DNA of 64,000 nucleotides from Methanoculleus sp. (GCA_018433835.1 JAHDQM010000047.1:49612-113611); one strand, 5' to 3'. Positions 7,639 through 16,424 are shown, numbered from the stretch's first letter. Numbers and translations are program-made. Notes: a model not told the origin generated them from the sequence alone.

Positions 7639-8331
7639 ATGCACATCATGGAAGGATTCTTACCAAGCCCCTGGTGGGAGATCTGGTTCATCGTCTCCCT
7701 GCCCTTCATCGTTATCGGACTGTATCAACTCAACAAACTCGTGCAGGAGAAACGGGAAGCCCTGCCGCTCCTCGCCGTCGCAGGCGCCTTCGTCTTCGTC
7801 CTCTCCTCGCTCAAACTCCCCTCGTTCAACGGGAGTTGTTCCCACCCCACGGGGACCGGGCTTGGGGCCATCCTCTTCGGCCCCTGCATCGCCGCCGTCC
7901 TCGGCCTGATCGTCCTCGTCTTCCAGGCGGTCTTCCTCGCGCACGGCGGGCTCACCACCCTCGGGGCGAACGTCTTCTCGATGGGGATCGCGGGGCCGAT
8001 CGTCGCCTACCTCGTCTATAAGGCCGGAATCCGGGCGGGCGCAAACACCTACGCCACCGTCTTTGTCGCCGCAGCCCTCGCCGACCTCGTCACCTACGTC
8101 GTCACCTCGATCCAGCTCGCGCTCGCCTTCCCGGGAACCGCCGGGTTCCTCGGGGCGTTCTCGGCATTCGCCGCGGTCTTCGCCGTCACCCAGGTGCCGC
8201 TCGCCATCATCGAAGGCGCGGTCATCATGCTCGTCTTCAAGTACATCGTCCAGCTCAAGCCCGAGATCCTCACCAGCCTGAACCTGCTTCCCGAGAGCAC
8301 CGTCCAGAAACTCAGGGAGGCCGCGGCATGA
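7639..8331 (+). CDS. cbiM: Cobalt/nickel ECF importer, substrate-binding membrane subunit CbiM
   Basis: A 230-residue polytopic membrane protein that starts MHIMEG. The N-terminal Met-His pair is the metal-binding hook of CbiM/NikM proteins and fixes the start, which is also preceded by AGGTGAT. Further signatures are [19 protein letters not shown] and [18 protein letters not shown], both conserved in the family and contributing to metal selection. CbiM captures Co2+ (or Ni2+) and assembles with CbiN, CbiQ and CbiO, all encoded directly downstream. The stop overlaps the cbiN start by four bases (ATGA). Cobalt is the likelier metal because CbiN is present and the corrinoid operon is nearby, but nickel for F430 cannot be excluded. 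Confidence 0.95.
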   Translation: MHIMEGFLPSPWWEIWFIVSLPFIVIGLYQLNKLVQEKREALPLLAVAGAFVFVLSSLKLPSFNGSCSHPTGTGLGAILFGPCIAAVLGLIVLVFQAVFLAHGGLTTLGANVFSMGIAGPIVAYLVYKAGIRAGANTYATVFVAAALADLVTYVVTSIQLALAFPGTAGFLGAFSAFAAVFAVTQVPLAIIEGAVIMLVFKYIVQLKPEILTSLNLLPESTVQKLREAAA

Positions 8332-8627
8332 AGTACGGCATGGAGATCGCGGTCGCCGCGCTCATCATCGTCTTTGCCGCCGTCTTCCTGGTCCAGGACG
8401 CTGCAATCCAGTCCACCCTCGGCGAGGGGGAGGAGGCCTGGGGCGGGGCGGACGGCGAGGCCGCCAGCCTCATCGAGTCCACCGGCTACGAGCCCTGGGC
8501 CGAGCCCATCTGGGAGCCTCCGAGCGGCGAGATCGAGTCGCTCCTCTTCGCCCTTCAGGCCGCCATCGGCGCCGTGGTCATCGGCTACGTCTTCGGCTAC
8601 TGGCAGGGCAACAGGAAAACCGCCTGA
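8328..8627 (+). CDS. cbiN: Cobalt importer accessory subunit CbiN
   Basis: A 99-residue protein with two membrane segments (about 5-22 and 73-90) flanking an acidic extracellular loop that contains [12 protein letters not shown] and GYEPW, the usual CbiN pattern. CbiN is a small partner that enables metal loading of CbiM. The length matches the family. The start overlaps the cbiM stop (ATGA), indicating translational coupling, and cbiQ follows after 33 bases. Confidence 0.92.
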   Translation: MKYGMEIAVAALIIVFAAVFLVQDAAIQSTLGEGEEAWGGADGEAASLIESTGYEPWAEPIWEPPSGEIESLLFALQAAIGAVVIGYVFGYWQGNRKTA

Positions 8628-8660
8628 TTTTTTTGGTAATCCGGCAAACCAGGTGAGAGA

Positions 8661-9437
8661 ATGTACGAGGTGCTCGATGACTTTGCCCAGACTAATGGCC
8701 TCCGGGAGACGAGCCCGGGGCTCAAACTCTTCGTCGGGCTCTCGAGTATCCTCCTCTGTGTCTCGTCGCCCGGTCCAGCCGCCCCCCTGCTGGTCGCGGC
8801 CACGATGAGCGCCGCCATCCTCGCCCTCGCGAAGATCCCGGCACGGTTCTACGCCCGGCTTCTCCTCGTCCCGGTCTCGTTTGCGGTGATGAGCATCGCC
8901 GTAGTCCTTTTCGTCACCGGGAGCGGAGCGGTGCTCCTCGAGGTCCCCGGCCTCCCCCTCGCAATCACGGCCGGCGGTGCGAACCTCGCCCTCCTCCTCC
9001 TCACCCGGGTCTTCGGGGGCATGTGCTCGCTCTACTTCATCGCGCTCACGACGCCGATGACCGAGATCTTCGATATCCTCCGGAGACTCCGGGTGCCCAC
9101 CGTCTTCATCGACCTCGCCATGCTCACCTACCGGTTCATCTTCATCCTCATCGAAGAGGCCGGCCAGATCTACCGCTCACAGGTGATGCGACTCGGCTAC
9201 GGCCGGTTCCGGGAGTCGGTGCGGTCATTTTCGATGCTTGCCGGAGCGCTCTTCATCCGGACCTGGGAGAGCGGCGAGGCCCTGGTCCTTGCGATGGACG
9301 CACGCTGCTACGACGGCAGACTCGGCTTCCCCGGCGAAGCCAGGCCGGTTTCCGCCCTCGCGCTCGCGGCAGCCCTGCTCTATCTGTCGGCCGTCTTCGG
9401 CGTCTCGCTTTCCACCGGAGGTCTGGTAATCGTATGA
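8661..9437 (+). CDS. cbiQ: ECF transporter transmembrane coupling subunit CbiQ
   Basis: A 258-residue protein with about six membrane segments. The cytoplasmic coupling region has the T-component signatures IFDILRRLRVPTVFIDL and AMDARCYDGR, the latter corresponding to the AxxARG-like coupling helix that docks on the ATPase. It connects the CbiM/CbiN module to CbiO. The start is preceded by AGGTGAGAGA. Its stop overlaps the cbiO start by four bases, so the importer genes are translated as a coupled set. Confidence 0.92.
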   Translation: MYEVLDDFAQTNGLRETSPGLKLFVGLSSILLCVSSPGPAAPLLVAATMSAAILALAKIPARFYARLLLVPVSFAVMSIAVVLFVTGSGAVLLEVPGLPLAITAGGANLALLLLTRVFGGMCSLYFIALTTPMTEIFDILRRLRVPTVFIDLAMLTYRFIFILIEEAGQIYRSQVMRLGYGRFRESVRSFSMLAGALFIRTWESGEALVLAMDARCYDGRLGFPGEARPVSALALAAALLYLSAVFGVSLSTGGLVIV

Positions 9438-10639
9438 CGGCACCGCTGCTTGAGGCCGACAACATCACCTACACCTACCCAAACAGCCCCGCCGCCCTCG
9501 CCGGGGTGAGCATCCGGATCGACGCCGGCTCAAAGACCGCCCTCGTCGGCCCGAACGGTGCCGGGAAATCGACGCTTCTTTTGATGCTCAACGGCATGCT
9601 CAGGCCTGCCGCGGGTACGGTTCGTTTCGGCGGCCGGCCGCTCGCCTACGACAACAGGAGTCTCCGGGACCTCCGCCGCCGGGTCGGGTTCGTCTTCCAG
9701 AACCCCGATGTCCAGATCATCGCCCCGACAGTCGAGCAGGACGTGGCCTTCGGGCCGGCGAACCTCGATCTCCCTCCCGATGCCGTCCGGCGGGCGGTCC
9801 AGGATGCACTCGGCTACGTCGGGCTCAGGGGCTACGAGAAACGGCCGCCCCACCACCTCTCCGGCGGCGAGAAGAAACGGGTCGCCATTGCCGGCATCCT
9901 CGCGATGGAGCCGGCGGTCCTCGTCTTCGACGAACCGACGAACACCCTCGACCCGGCAAGCTCGGAGGAGGTGATGGAGCTCCTCGACGAGCTCGCCTCC
10001 GGCGGCCGGACGGTGCTGATATCCACGCACGACGTCGAGCTCGCCTACCGCTGGGCCGACTCGGTCATCCTGATGGAGCAGGGACGGGTGCTCGCTCGAG
10101 GTCCGCCCGAAGAGGTCTTCTCCGACCACGGCCTCCTCGCGGCCGCCAGGCTGAAACCCCCCGCCCTGCTCGACCTCTACAACGAGCTCGGTCTGCGGGG
10201 CGTCATCGACCGTGGCGTCCCCCCAAAGAGCGTGCTCGAATTCACCGACCGGATCGAGCGGGAGATGCACGGTCACGCTCCGGCCCGGGACGGGGCCGGG
10301 ACAATCTACCTCTGCAACGCCGACCTGACCGGCGGGGACGCGATCCGGCGGCTAGTCGAGCAGGGAACGGTCGAGCACGTCGGGGCGATGGGCACCCGCG
10401 CCAAGGAGTTCGCCAACCGGGAGCGGATCCTCCTCGACTACACCTACGGCGTCATCGACAAGTGTATCTTAAAAGCCCTCATCGGGGAGAACTCACTCAT
10501 CATCACCACCGGGGGTATGGTCGAGCACGTTCATCGCCGTATCGGCGAGTACAGCGCCGAGAGCGGGCGGGCGCTCGCGGCAACCCCGGTGCGGGAGCAG
10601 GTGAGCCCCGGACCCGGCCGGGAGAGCGTCCCGGAGTGA
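9434..10639 (+). CDS. cbiO: ECF transporter ATPase CbiO with an unusual C-terminal domain
   Basis: The first 275 or so residues are a standard CbiO ATPase: Walker A GPNGAGKST near residue 37, Q-loop VFQNPDVQII, signature HLSGGEKKRVAIAG, Walker B VLVFDEPTN and switch-region ISTHD. It energises metal uptake. The protein is 401 residues, roughly 120 longer than ordinary CbiO. After a short linker (about residues 275-290) a second region begins TIYLCNADLTGGDAIRRLVE and contains HVGAMGTRAKEF, VIDKCILKALI and SLIITTGGMVEHV, with alternating strands and helices that look like a folded domain. I do not recognise this domain. It may sense or bind the metal or a corrinoid. The start overlaps cbiQ by four bases. 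Confidence 0.93.
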   Translation: MTAPLLEADNITYTYPNSPAALAGVSIRIDAGSKTALVGPNGAGKSTLLLMLNGMLRPAAGTVRFGGRPLAYDNRSLRDLRRRVGFVFQNPDVQIIAPTVEQDVAFGPANLDLPPDAVRRAVQDALGYVGLRGYEKRPPHHLSGGEKKRVAIAGILAMEPAVLVFDEPTNTLDPASSEEVMELLDELASGGRTVLISTHDVELAYRWADSVILMEQGRVLARGPPEEVFSDHGLLAAARLKPPALLDLYNELGLRGVIDRGVPPKSVLEFTDRIEREMHGHAPARDGAGTIYLCNADLTGGDAIRRLVEQGTVEHVGAMGTRAKEFANRERILLDYTYGVIDKCILKALIGENSLIITTGGMVEHVHRRIGEYSAESGRALAATPVREQVSPGPGRESVPE

Positions 10640-10752
10640 TGGGGGTCGCACTGCTCCCGGGCAGGCACGTAGTTCCTCCAAACTCTTTTTTCCCCGGGCC
10701 ACCGATCCCTCCGGGAGAAGGTTAATCCGGTGATGGTACCCGAAGGTACTCT

Positions 10753-12252
10753 ATGATGCTCGAAGAGGTGCTGCAGCAGATATCTGAGCAGGCGAAACGG
10801 AAGCGGATGAACCTGCCCGGCCACAAAACCAAGATCGTCTGTACCATCGGGCCTGCATCCCGCTCCCGGGAGGTGCTCATCCGGATGATTCTCGCAGGCA
10901 TGAACGTCGCCCGGCTCAATCTCTCCCACGGATCGTTCGACGAGCACAGGGAGAACATCAGAACCATCCGGGCCGCGGCCGAGGAGGCCGGGCTCCCCGT
11001 CACGATCCTGATCGACCTCCCGGGACCGAAGATCCGGGTAGGCATCCTCGCAGAAGAGCCCATGACGCTCCGGAAGGGCGAGACCGTCACCCTTGTGTCC
11101 GCCCCGGCGTCGGACGACCCTTCCCGGATCCCCGTCGACTTCGAGCAGTTCCCGCAGCTGGTCTCGGAAGGGAGCATCATCTTCCTCAGCGACGGGTTCC
11201 TCCAGCTCCGGGTCGACGAGGTCGCGGACCGGGATGTACGGGCGACGGTGGTCGTCGGCGGCCCCCTCCTCTCGCGCAAGGGGATGAGCCTTGTGGGCGG
11301 CGGTGGAATCCTCGCGGTCAGCGCCGTGACCGACCGGGACCTCGAGTGCATCGAGTTCGGGCTCGGCGAGGGGCTCGACACCTTCAGCATATCCTTCATC
11401 GAGCGCGCGGAGGATATCCTGAAGGCCCGGGAGTATGCAGCCCGGTCCGGGAAGGCCATCCGGGTGATAGCGAAGATCGAGCGGCAGGAAGCGCTCGCAA
11501 ACCTCGAAGAGATCCTCCGGGAGACCGATGGGGTCATGATTGCCCGGGGCGATCTCGGGGTTCAGATCCCCATCGAGGAGGTTCCCTCGGCGCAGAAGCG
11601 GATCGTCCAGAAGGCCAACATCCTCGGGCGGCCGGCGATTACCGCCACCCAGATGCTGATGTCGATGACCGACAACATCCGGCCCACCCGGGCGGAGGTG
11701 ACCGATGTCGCGAACGCCATCCTCGACGGGACGGACGCCGTCATGCTCTCCGAGGAGACATCCATCGGGAAGTACCCGGTCGAGACAGTCGCGATGATGG
11801 CGAAGATCGCCCGCTCGACCGAGGAGAAACGCACAAGCGTCGGGGCAGGGTGCGGCCCGCTCGACTACTTCCGGCGTGGGAAGGGGCGGGAGAAGATCAC
11901 CGTCAACGACGTCGTCTCCTTAAACGTCATCGAGGCGCTGGACGCGCTCGGCATCCGGTACGTGCTGACGCCCACCCGCTCCGGGAGCACCCCCCGGAAC
12001 ATCTCCCGGTTCAAACCCGAGGCCTGGATCCTCGCGTTCACCCGGAACCCGAGCACCTTCAAGTTCCTGGCGTTCTCCTACGGGGTCTGCCCGTTCCTGA
12101 TCCGGAGCGAGAAGGAGTACTGGCACGGGGCGATCCTCGACTCGCTCCGGGACTCGGGGCTTATCGAGCCCGGCGAGCGCGTGGTGCTGACCGAAGGGGT
12201 ATCCCCCGGGCGCGAAGGGACCGACTCGCTCATCATCCTGACCGTCGATTGA
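10753..12252 (+). CDS. pyk: Pyruvate kinase
   Basis: A 499-residue enzyme that converts phosphoenolpyruvate and ADP to pyruvate and ATP. The TIM barrel has the conserved KIVCTIGPAS start, NVARLNLSHG, DLPGPKIRVG, and the active-site segment VMIARGDLGVQIP, followed by ITATQML and the EVTDVANAILDGTDAVMLSEET region. The regulatory C-terminal domain is present. The start at 10753 is preceded by AAGGT at a suitable distance; it gives about 20 residues more than the conserved start MNLPGHKTK at 10807, which is the alternative. The gene is flanked by intergenic sequence and appears monocistronic. Confidence 0.95.
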   Translation: MMLEEVLQQISEQAKRKRMNLPGHKTKIVCTIGPASRSREVLIRMILAGMNVARLNLSHGSFDEHRENIRTIRAAAEEAGLPVTILIDLPGPKIRVGILAEEPMTLRKGETVTLVSAPASDDPSRIPVDFEQFPQLVSEGSIIFLSDGFLQLRVDEVADRDVRATVVVGGPLLSRKGMSLVGGGGILAVSAVTDRDLECIEFGLGEGLDTFSISFIERAEDILKAREYAARSGKAIRVIAKIERQEALANLEEILRETDGVMIARGDLGVQIPIEEVPSAQKRIVQKANILGRPAITATQMLMSMTDNIRPTRAEVTDVANAILDGTDAVMLSEETSIGKYPVETVAMMAKIARSTEEKRTSVGAGCGPLDYFRRGKGREKITVNDVVSLNVIEALDALGIRYVLTPTRSGSTPRNISRFKPEAWILAFTRNPSTFKFLAFSYGVCPFLIRSEKEYWHGAILDSLRDSGLIEPGERVVLTEGVSPGREGTDSLIILTVD

Positions 12253-12261
12253 GAGAGGAGG

Positions 12262-12371
12262 GCCTCCGGAGATCCTCCGGAAGTCCTCTTTTCAGGTGTC
12301 CTGCCTTCGGGAGAATGCCCTCCGGAGATCCCTCCGGAAGTCCTTCTTTCAGACGTCCTTCCTTCGGGATC
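12262..12371. repeat. Two tandem copies of a 55-base imperfect repeat
   Basis: Copy one (about 12262-12315) and copy two (about 12317-12371) share the order CCTCCGGAGATC, CCTCCGGAAGTCCT, TTTCAG, GTCCT and CCTTCGGGA with few differences. The CCTCCGGA blocks are self-complementary, so hairpins are possible. The repeat fills the gap between pyk and the CDF transporter gene and contains no credible gene. Confidence 0.7.
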
Positions 12372-12440
12372 CCTCCGGCTGCCTGCGGCAGCCTCCGGGA
12401 CACAAAACCTATCCCGGTGGAGGGCGAACACTCATCAATC

Positions 12441-13424
12441 ATGGAAGCGGTCGGTCCGGGAGAACAGGATAGCGTGCTCAAAGAGAAGACCGCACGCCTC
12501 TCGGTCGCGTCGAACACGCTTCTCGTCGTGGCGAAACTTGCCGTCGGTTTCGCCATCGGATCGGTCGGTATCATATCCGAGGCGATCCACTCCGCCATCG
12601 ACCTCGTTGCCGCGGTCATCGCCTACTTCTCAGTCAGGCAGTCGGCCCGGCCCCCCGACGAGTGCCACACCTTCGGGCACGGGAAGTACGAGAGCATATC
12701 GGGGCTTCTTGAGGCCGTCCTGATCCTCGCGGCAGCCGTCCTGATCATCAACGAAGCGGCGAGAAACCTCCTCGGCGGGGAAGGGACGCTGAACGTCGAG
12801 GGGCTCGGGCTCGGCATCGCCGTCATGCTGCTCTCGGCCGGGGTGAACCTCTACGTCTCCTCCCGGCTGATGGCGGTGGCGAAGAAGACCGAGTCGATCG
12901 CGCTCGAGAGCGATGCCTGGCACCTGCGCACAGACGTCTACACCTCCGCCGGGGTCGTGGCCGGGCTCGTCCTGATCCGGCTGACCGGTCTCGTGGTGCT
13001 CGACTCGCTCGTCGCGCTCGCGGTCGCCGCCGTCATCCTCCGGGCGGCATTCGACCTCATCCGGCGCTCGTTCGAGGATCTCGTCGACCGGAGTCTCCCC
13101 GCCGGCGAGGAGGCCCGGATCCGGGAGATCATCAGCGGGCACTGCACGGACGTCATCGATTTCCACCGGCTCCGGACCCGCAGGTCGGGGCCGAACAGGT
13201 TCGTTGACCTCCACCTGGTCGTCCCGCGGACCGCGACCCTCGAAGAGGCGTACGGCATCGTGAAACAGGTGGAGGACGATGTCCGGCGGGAGTTCCCCCG
13301 GACGAACGTCACGATCCGGGTCCAGCCCTGCACCGGCGAGGACTGCTCCAGCTGCGAGGTCTTCACCACCTGTCCGGAGTGCGACCGTCTCGCGCTCTGC
13401 GGGGGGTTAAAAGAGCGGGAGTGA
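12441..13424 (+). CDS. Cation diffusion facilitator (CDF) metal exporter with a Cys-rich tail
   Basis: A 327-residue CDF transporter with six membrane segments. The metal site of helix 2 (H50 and D54 in HSAID) and of helix 5 (H161 and D165 in HLRTD) are both of the HxxxD type, which favours Zn2+ among CDF subgroups, and CHTFGHGKYE precedes helix 3. The cytoplasmic ferredoxin-like domain (about 210-300) contains the conserved HRLRTRRSG and VDLHLVVP segments. The C-terminus has six cysteines within 24 residues (pattern C-x4-C-x2-C-x5-C-x2-C-x5-C), an uncommon addition that could bind a metal. The start is the ATG after a long non-coding leader; a GTG at about 12417 is a weaker alternative. Confidence 0.9.
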   Translation: MEAVGPGEQDSVLKEKTARLSVASNTLLVVAKLAVGFAIGSVGIISEAIHSAIDLVAAVIAYFSVRQSARPPDECHTFGHGKYESISGLLEAVLILAAAVLIINEAARNLLGGEGTLNVEGLGLGIAVMLLSAGVNLYVSSRLMAVAKKTESIALESDAWHLRTDVYTSAGVVAGLVLIRLTGLVVLDSLVALAVAAVILRAAFDLIRRSFEDLVDRSLPAGEEARIREIISGHCTDVIDFHRLRTRRSGPNRFVDLHLVVPRTATLEEAYGIVKQVEDDVRREFPRTNVTIRVQPCTGEDCSSCEVFTTCPECDRLALCGGLKERE

Positions 13425-13438
13425 GAGGGGCGGGGTTC

Positions 13439-14119
13439 TTACCGCCAGGAAAAGAGGCCCCGAACCTGCATCTCCTCGCTCGCAAGGGTTTTCAGCCGGT
13501 CCTGCTCCTGCTCGATCGTCCGGACCTGCTCCTGGAGCATCGTCCGGGTCTCGTTGTCGCAGGTGCAGTTCCCGATCAGGCGCCGGAGTTCCGTGGCCCG
13601 CTCCTGGTTCCGCTGTGCCTCTTCCTCGATCAGCCGGGCGGCTTGTACATCGCCTCCGAAGAGGAACCGTATGAAACCGTGCCGGGCCCGGATCTGCTCC
13701 TCGGCCTCGAAGGTCTTCTGGACCGAGTTGTTGACCTCCCGGGCGATGGCGGAGACGTTCTGCCCGATGCCGCCGGTCCGGTTCTCAGCGCCGAGCAGGG
13801 CGTGGACGGCGAGCCGGACCCGATCCCGGTCTGGGACATTCTCTTCCCACCCGGGGGTCGTATTCTCCGCGGCCCGCACCCGGTCCCCGGAAGTCTCGTT
13901 CTCCTCCGTCCTCACCCGTTGCCGGTCAGGGACATTTTCTTCGGCAGGGAGTGTCGCATTCTCCTCCACCCTTATCCGCTGCTCTCCCCCCGGTGTCGTG
14001 TTCGTCTCACCGATCCCGACCTGCTCTCCCCCCGGGCTGCCGTAGCTCCCGGAGGCGGCGGACGCGAACCCCGGGAGGAGGAGGAAGACGATCATGGCTG
14101 CTGCAATGATGCGTTTCAT
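13439..14119 (-). CDS. Exported protein of unknown function, coiled-coil C-terminal half
   Basis: A 226-residue secreted protein. Residues 1-21 are a clear signal peptide ending ASA. Residues 22-95 are low complexity, rich in Gly, Glu, Asn and Thr, with recurring units ENxTPG and ENVPDRxRVR. Residues 110-220 are predicted from heptad-like spacing to be alpha-helical and partly coiled coil (EAEEQIRARH, EEEAQRNQERATELRRLI, QVRTIEQEQDRLKTLA), with a C-N-C pair that could form a disulfide. I do not recognise the family. The start has a strong ribosome binding site (AGAGGTGA) and its own TATA box. It ends 14 bases from the convergent CDF gene. Confidence 0.75.
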   Translation of the reverse strand: MKRIIAAAMIVFLLLPGFASAASGSYGSPGGEQVGIGETNTTPGGEQRIRVEENATLPAEENVPDRQRVRTEENETSGDRVRAAENTTPGWEENVPDRDRVRLAVHALLGAENRTGGIGQNVSAIAREVNNSVQKTFEAEEQIRARHGFIRFLFGGDVQAARLIEEEAQRNQERATELRRLIGNCTCDNETRTMLQEQVRTIEQEQDRLKTLASEEMQVRGLFSWR

Positions 14120-14155
14120 CGATTTTCACCTCTGGTGAAAGAGAGATCGGGATGA

Positions 14156-14170
14156 ACCTTTATATATTAA
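14156..14170 (-). promoter_or_regulatory. TATA-box promoter of the exported protein gene
   Basis: On the minus strand TTAATATATAAAGG is a strong archaeal TATA element about 45 bases upstream of the ATG at 14119, predicting a leader of some 15 bases that contains the AGAGGTGA ribosome binding site. Confidence 0.65.
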
Positions 14171-14188
14171 TTGAACCGGGCGGTTCAA
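14171..14188. terminator. Perfect inverted repeat downstream of the polyprenol kinase-like gene
   Basis: TTGAACC (14171-14177) and GGTTCAA (14182-14188) are exact complements around GGGC. It sits just past the 3' end of the minus-strand gene ending at 14194 and just before the next promoter, followed on that strand by a T/A-rich stretch. Terminator is the likeliest role; an operator for the adjacent TATA box is possible. Confidence 0.4.
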
Positions 14189-14193
14189 CGCCC

Positions 14194-14742
14194 TCAGAGC
14201 AGCAGCGCAAGAACGAGGCAGGCCACGACCGGGACGACGAGGTTGTCGTCCACGGGGCTCACCAGTTCGGCGAGGGCCGTGACCGCGGCCGTCGTGAGGG
14301 CGATCGCAGGCGGGACGAGAAGACAGAGAACGATCACCGTCACCGTGATTCCGGCGATCGTGCCTTCAAGAGACTTGTGGTTGTAGATCCGGGTCCTGCC
14401 GAACCGGACGCCGGCAAGGGTGGTGACGCTGTCGAGGAGCGCGAGCACCACGAGCCCCATGAAGGCGACCTCTTTTGCGAAGAAGACCAGACAGAAAAGG
14501 GCTCCGAGCGCGAAAAAGAGCGCTCCTTTGCCCGGGACGGCATCCCGCCGCTCAAGGCCCGCGATGATTCTCGAAACGACCGGAATGGTGTAGCCCCGGG
14601 AGATGGCATCGGAAAGGATGAACCCCACGAAGAGAGCAAGCATGAGGACGGAGAGGGCGAGATCGCGGTCGAAGAGTAGGACAAAACCCGCGATCCCGAG
14701 ACCGAAGATGAGGTGGACGACCTGCCGGAGCGACTCGTTCAT
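14194..14742 (-). CDS. CTP-dependent diacylglycerol/polyprenol kinase-like membrane protein (DGK1/SEC59/VTE5 type)
   Basis: A 182-residue protein with about six membrane segments. The family motif is visible in LLDSVTTLAGVRFGRTRIYNHKSLEG: an aspartate followed by a G-x-x-F-G pair and then K-S-L-E-G. This is the signature of CTP-dependent kinases that phosphorylate dolichol, diacylglycerol or phytol. In an archaeon the plausible substrate is a polyprenol or an isoprenoid alcohol, but that is inference. The start at 14742 is preceded by CAGGTGTA; longer in-frame starts exist but add residues without family similarity. Confidence 0.75.
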   Translation of the reverse strand: MNESLRQVVHLIFGLGIAGFVLLFDRDLALSVLMLALFVGFILSDAISRGYTIPVVSRIIAGLERRDAVPGKGALFFALGALFCLVFFAKEVAFMGLVVLALLDSVTTLAGVRFGRTRIYNHKSLEGTIAGITVTVIVLCLLVPPAIALTTAAVTALAELVSPVDDNLVVPVVACLVLALLL

Positions 14743-14861
14743 TACACCTGAGGTTGGTGCCGGACCGGTTAAACCCTCTGCAGGCGGGACCGGGGAAGAG
14801 CGGAGGCAAATCATGCCGATTAAGTATTCTTGGAGCCCACGCATCTCCCAGGAACTGACAG

Positions 14862-16127
14862 ATGGAACCATTCACTCATACCGGAGAGAACGCCGCCGAG
14901 GCCAGGGATCTGGATGCCGTCGCACGGTTTTACGTCAAATGCGTGCTCTGGCTCGGAGCGCACGACCCGATCTATGTGGACGCTTACTTCGGTCCGGCGG
15001 CGGTGCGGGAAGAGGCGCTCACGGTCACGGTCCCGCCGGACCGTATCGCCGGGTACGCGGCCGATCTCCTCGCCACCCTGGACCGGATCGACCCCGACCG
15101 GCTGGAGGACGCCGGGCGCATGCGCCACGCTTACCTGCAGGGTATGATCCGGGCGCTCGAGGCCCGCGCCGAAGTTCTCGCGGGGAAGAGTCTCGCATTC
15201 GATGCCGGGGCGGAGGCGGTCTTCGGGGTCGCGGCGCCGGAGGACGACCCGGCCTGGTACGAGGGGTTGCACGCGGCACTCGATGCCGGCCTCCCGGGGA
15301 GCGGCGACCTTGCCGGGCGCTACCGGGCGTTCATGGACTCGTTCGTCATCCCGCCCGACCGGCTGGAGCGGGTCTTTGCGGCCGCATTTGCCGAAAGCCG
15401 CCGCCGGACCGCGGAGCACCTGCCGCTCCCGGCGGGGGAGCGTCTCGAGGTCGCGTACGTCACCGAGGAGCCGTGGGAGGCCTGCAACCGCTACCTCGGC
15501 GGCGGGGCGAGCCTCGTCCGGGTGAACGCAGACCTGCCGGTCACCGTCGACCGGCCCCTAACCTACGCCTGCCGCGAGGGCTACCCCGGCCACCACACGA
15601 TGTGGACGGTTCGGGAGGCGGCCTTCGTCCGTGCCCGGGGCTGGATCGAGCACTCGGTCGTCCCGCTCGCGTCGCCGCTCGCGACGGTCGCCGAAGGCGC
15701 CGCACGGCTCGGGGAGGAGATGATCTTTCCCGATCCCGAGAGGGTGCGGTTCCTGGAGGAGGTCCTCTTCCCGCTGGCCGGGTTCGACCCGGAGGATGCC
15801 ACTCTCCTCGATGCCGTCAGCACCTCGGCCACTGACCTGACCTTCTCGGGGAACACCCGGGTGGCCCGGGGGTTGATCGACGGTACACTCTCGCGTGAGG
15901 ACGCGTGCGGGCTCCTCCGGGACGTCCTGCTCCTCGACCCGAGAACGGTAGAGACCCACCTCCGGTTCATTGAGGAACTCGGGGCCTACCCGGTGGCCCT
16001 GAGCGAGGGGTACCGGCTCGTCCGGGACTACGTCGGGAATGGAGCGGACCGGTGGGAACGCTTCGCCCGCATCCTCACCGAGCCGGTACTGCCCGGCGAC
16101 CTCACCGTGAGCGGCAGTCGCGGATGA
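14862..16127 (+). CDS. DUF885-like predicted metallohydrolase
   Basis: A 421-residue, mainly helical soluble protein. The most telling segment is CREGYPGHHTMW near residue 240, which resembles the E-x-Y-P-G-H-H core of DUF885 proteins, a family thought to be zinc metallopeptidase-like. A downstream glutamate-containing helix (EGAARLGEEMIFPD) fits the usual third metal ligand. No signal peptide is seen, so it is probably cytoplasmic. The true function is unknown. The start at 14862 follows CCCAGGAACTGACAG. The 3' end overlaps the convergent small gene by 26 bases. Confidence 0.65.
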   Translation: MEPFTHTGENAAEARDLDAVARFYVKCVLWLGAHDPIYVDAYFGPAAVREEALTVTVPPDRIAGYAADLLATLDRIDPDRLEDAGRMRHAYLQGMIRALEARAEVLAGKSLAFDAGAEAVFGVAAPEDDPAWYEGLHAALDAGLPGSGDLAGRYRAFMDSFVIPPDRLERVFAAAFAESRRRTAEHLPLPAGERLEVAYVTEEPWEACNRYLGGGASLVRVNADLPVTVDRPLTYACREGYPGHHTMWTVREAAFVRARGWIEHSVVPLASPLATVAEGAARLGEEMIFPDPERVRFLEEVLFPLAGFDPEDATLLDAVSTSATDLTFSGNTRVARGLIDGTLSREDACGLLRDVLLLDPRTVETHLRFIEELGAYPVALSEGYRLVRDYVGNGADRWERFARILTEPVLPGDLTVSGSRG

Positions 16128-16368
16128 ACGCCCGGGCCTCGTCGTCGGTGATCGCGTAGGCCGCCTGGGCATCGAGCGCGACCACCCGGAGGATCACCGC
16201 GACCTCGTCGAGGCGGCGCTTGTGGTCGCCGCGGACGTGCTTTCTCACCTCGCGCAGGGACTCAAGCGCGGTCCCGACGTTTGCAATCGTGCACAGAGCG
16301 CTCTCCCGGGTGCCGGTATCGACGACGGGGAGGGTGCGGGGCGGTCGGGTAACGGGAACGGGAACCAT
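16102..16368 (-). CDS. Small hypothetical protein (88 residues)
   Basis: A short soluble protein with a helical pattern from residue 25 onward (ESALCTIANVGTALESLREVRKHVRG and DDEARAFIRDC). I do not recognise it. Support for it being a real gene comes from a good ribosome binding site (ATAGGGAGC just before the ATG at 16368) and a shared TATA-like element at 16425-16433 in the divergent region. The 3' end overlaps the convergent DUF885-like gene by 26 bases. The in-frame upstream ATG codons would run into the promoter. Confidence 0.5.
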   Translation of the reverse strand: MVPVPVTRPPRTLPVVDTGTRESALCTIANVGTALESLREVRKHVRGDHKRRLDEVAVILRVVALDAQAAYAITDDEARAFIRDCRSR

Positions 16369-16424
16369 GCTCCCTATCCTCACGCTGCATGAACTTGAAC
16401 CTGCTGGAATCTGCGCAGATAATG

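Noticed and set aside
11346..12440. Long in-frame extension upstream of the CDF start, inside pyk
   Set aside because: The translation is Arg/Gly/Pro-rich, lies in a shifted frame of pyruvate kinase and crosses the tandem repeat; CDF similarity begins only after the ATG at 12441.
12253..12440. CRISPR or small RNA array in the repeat region
   Set aside because: Only two imperfect adjacent copies and no spacers.
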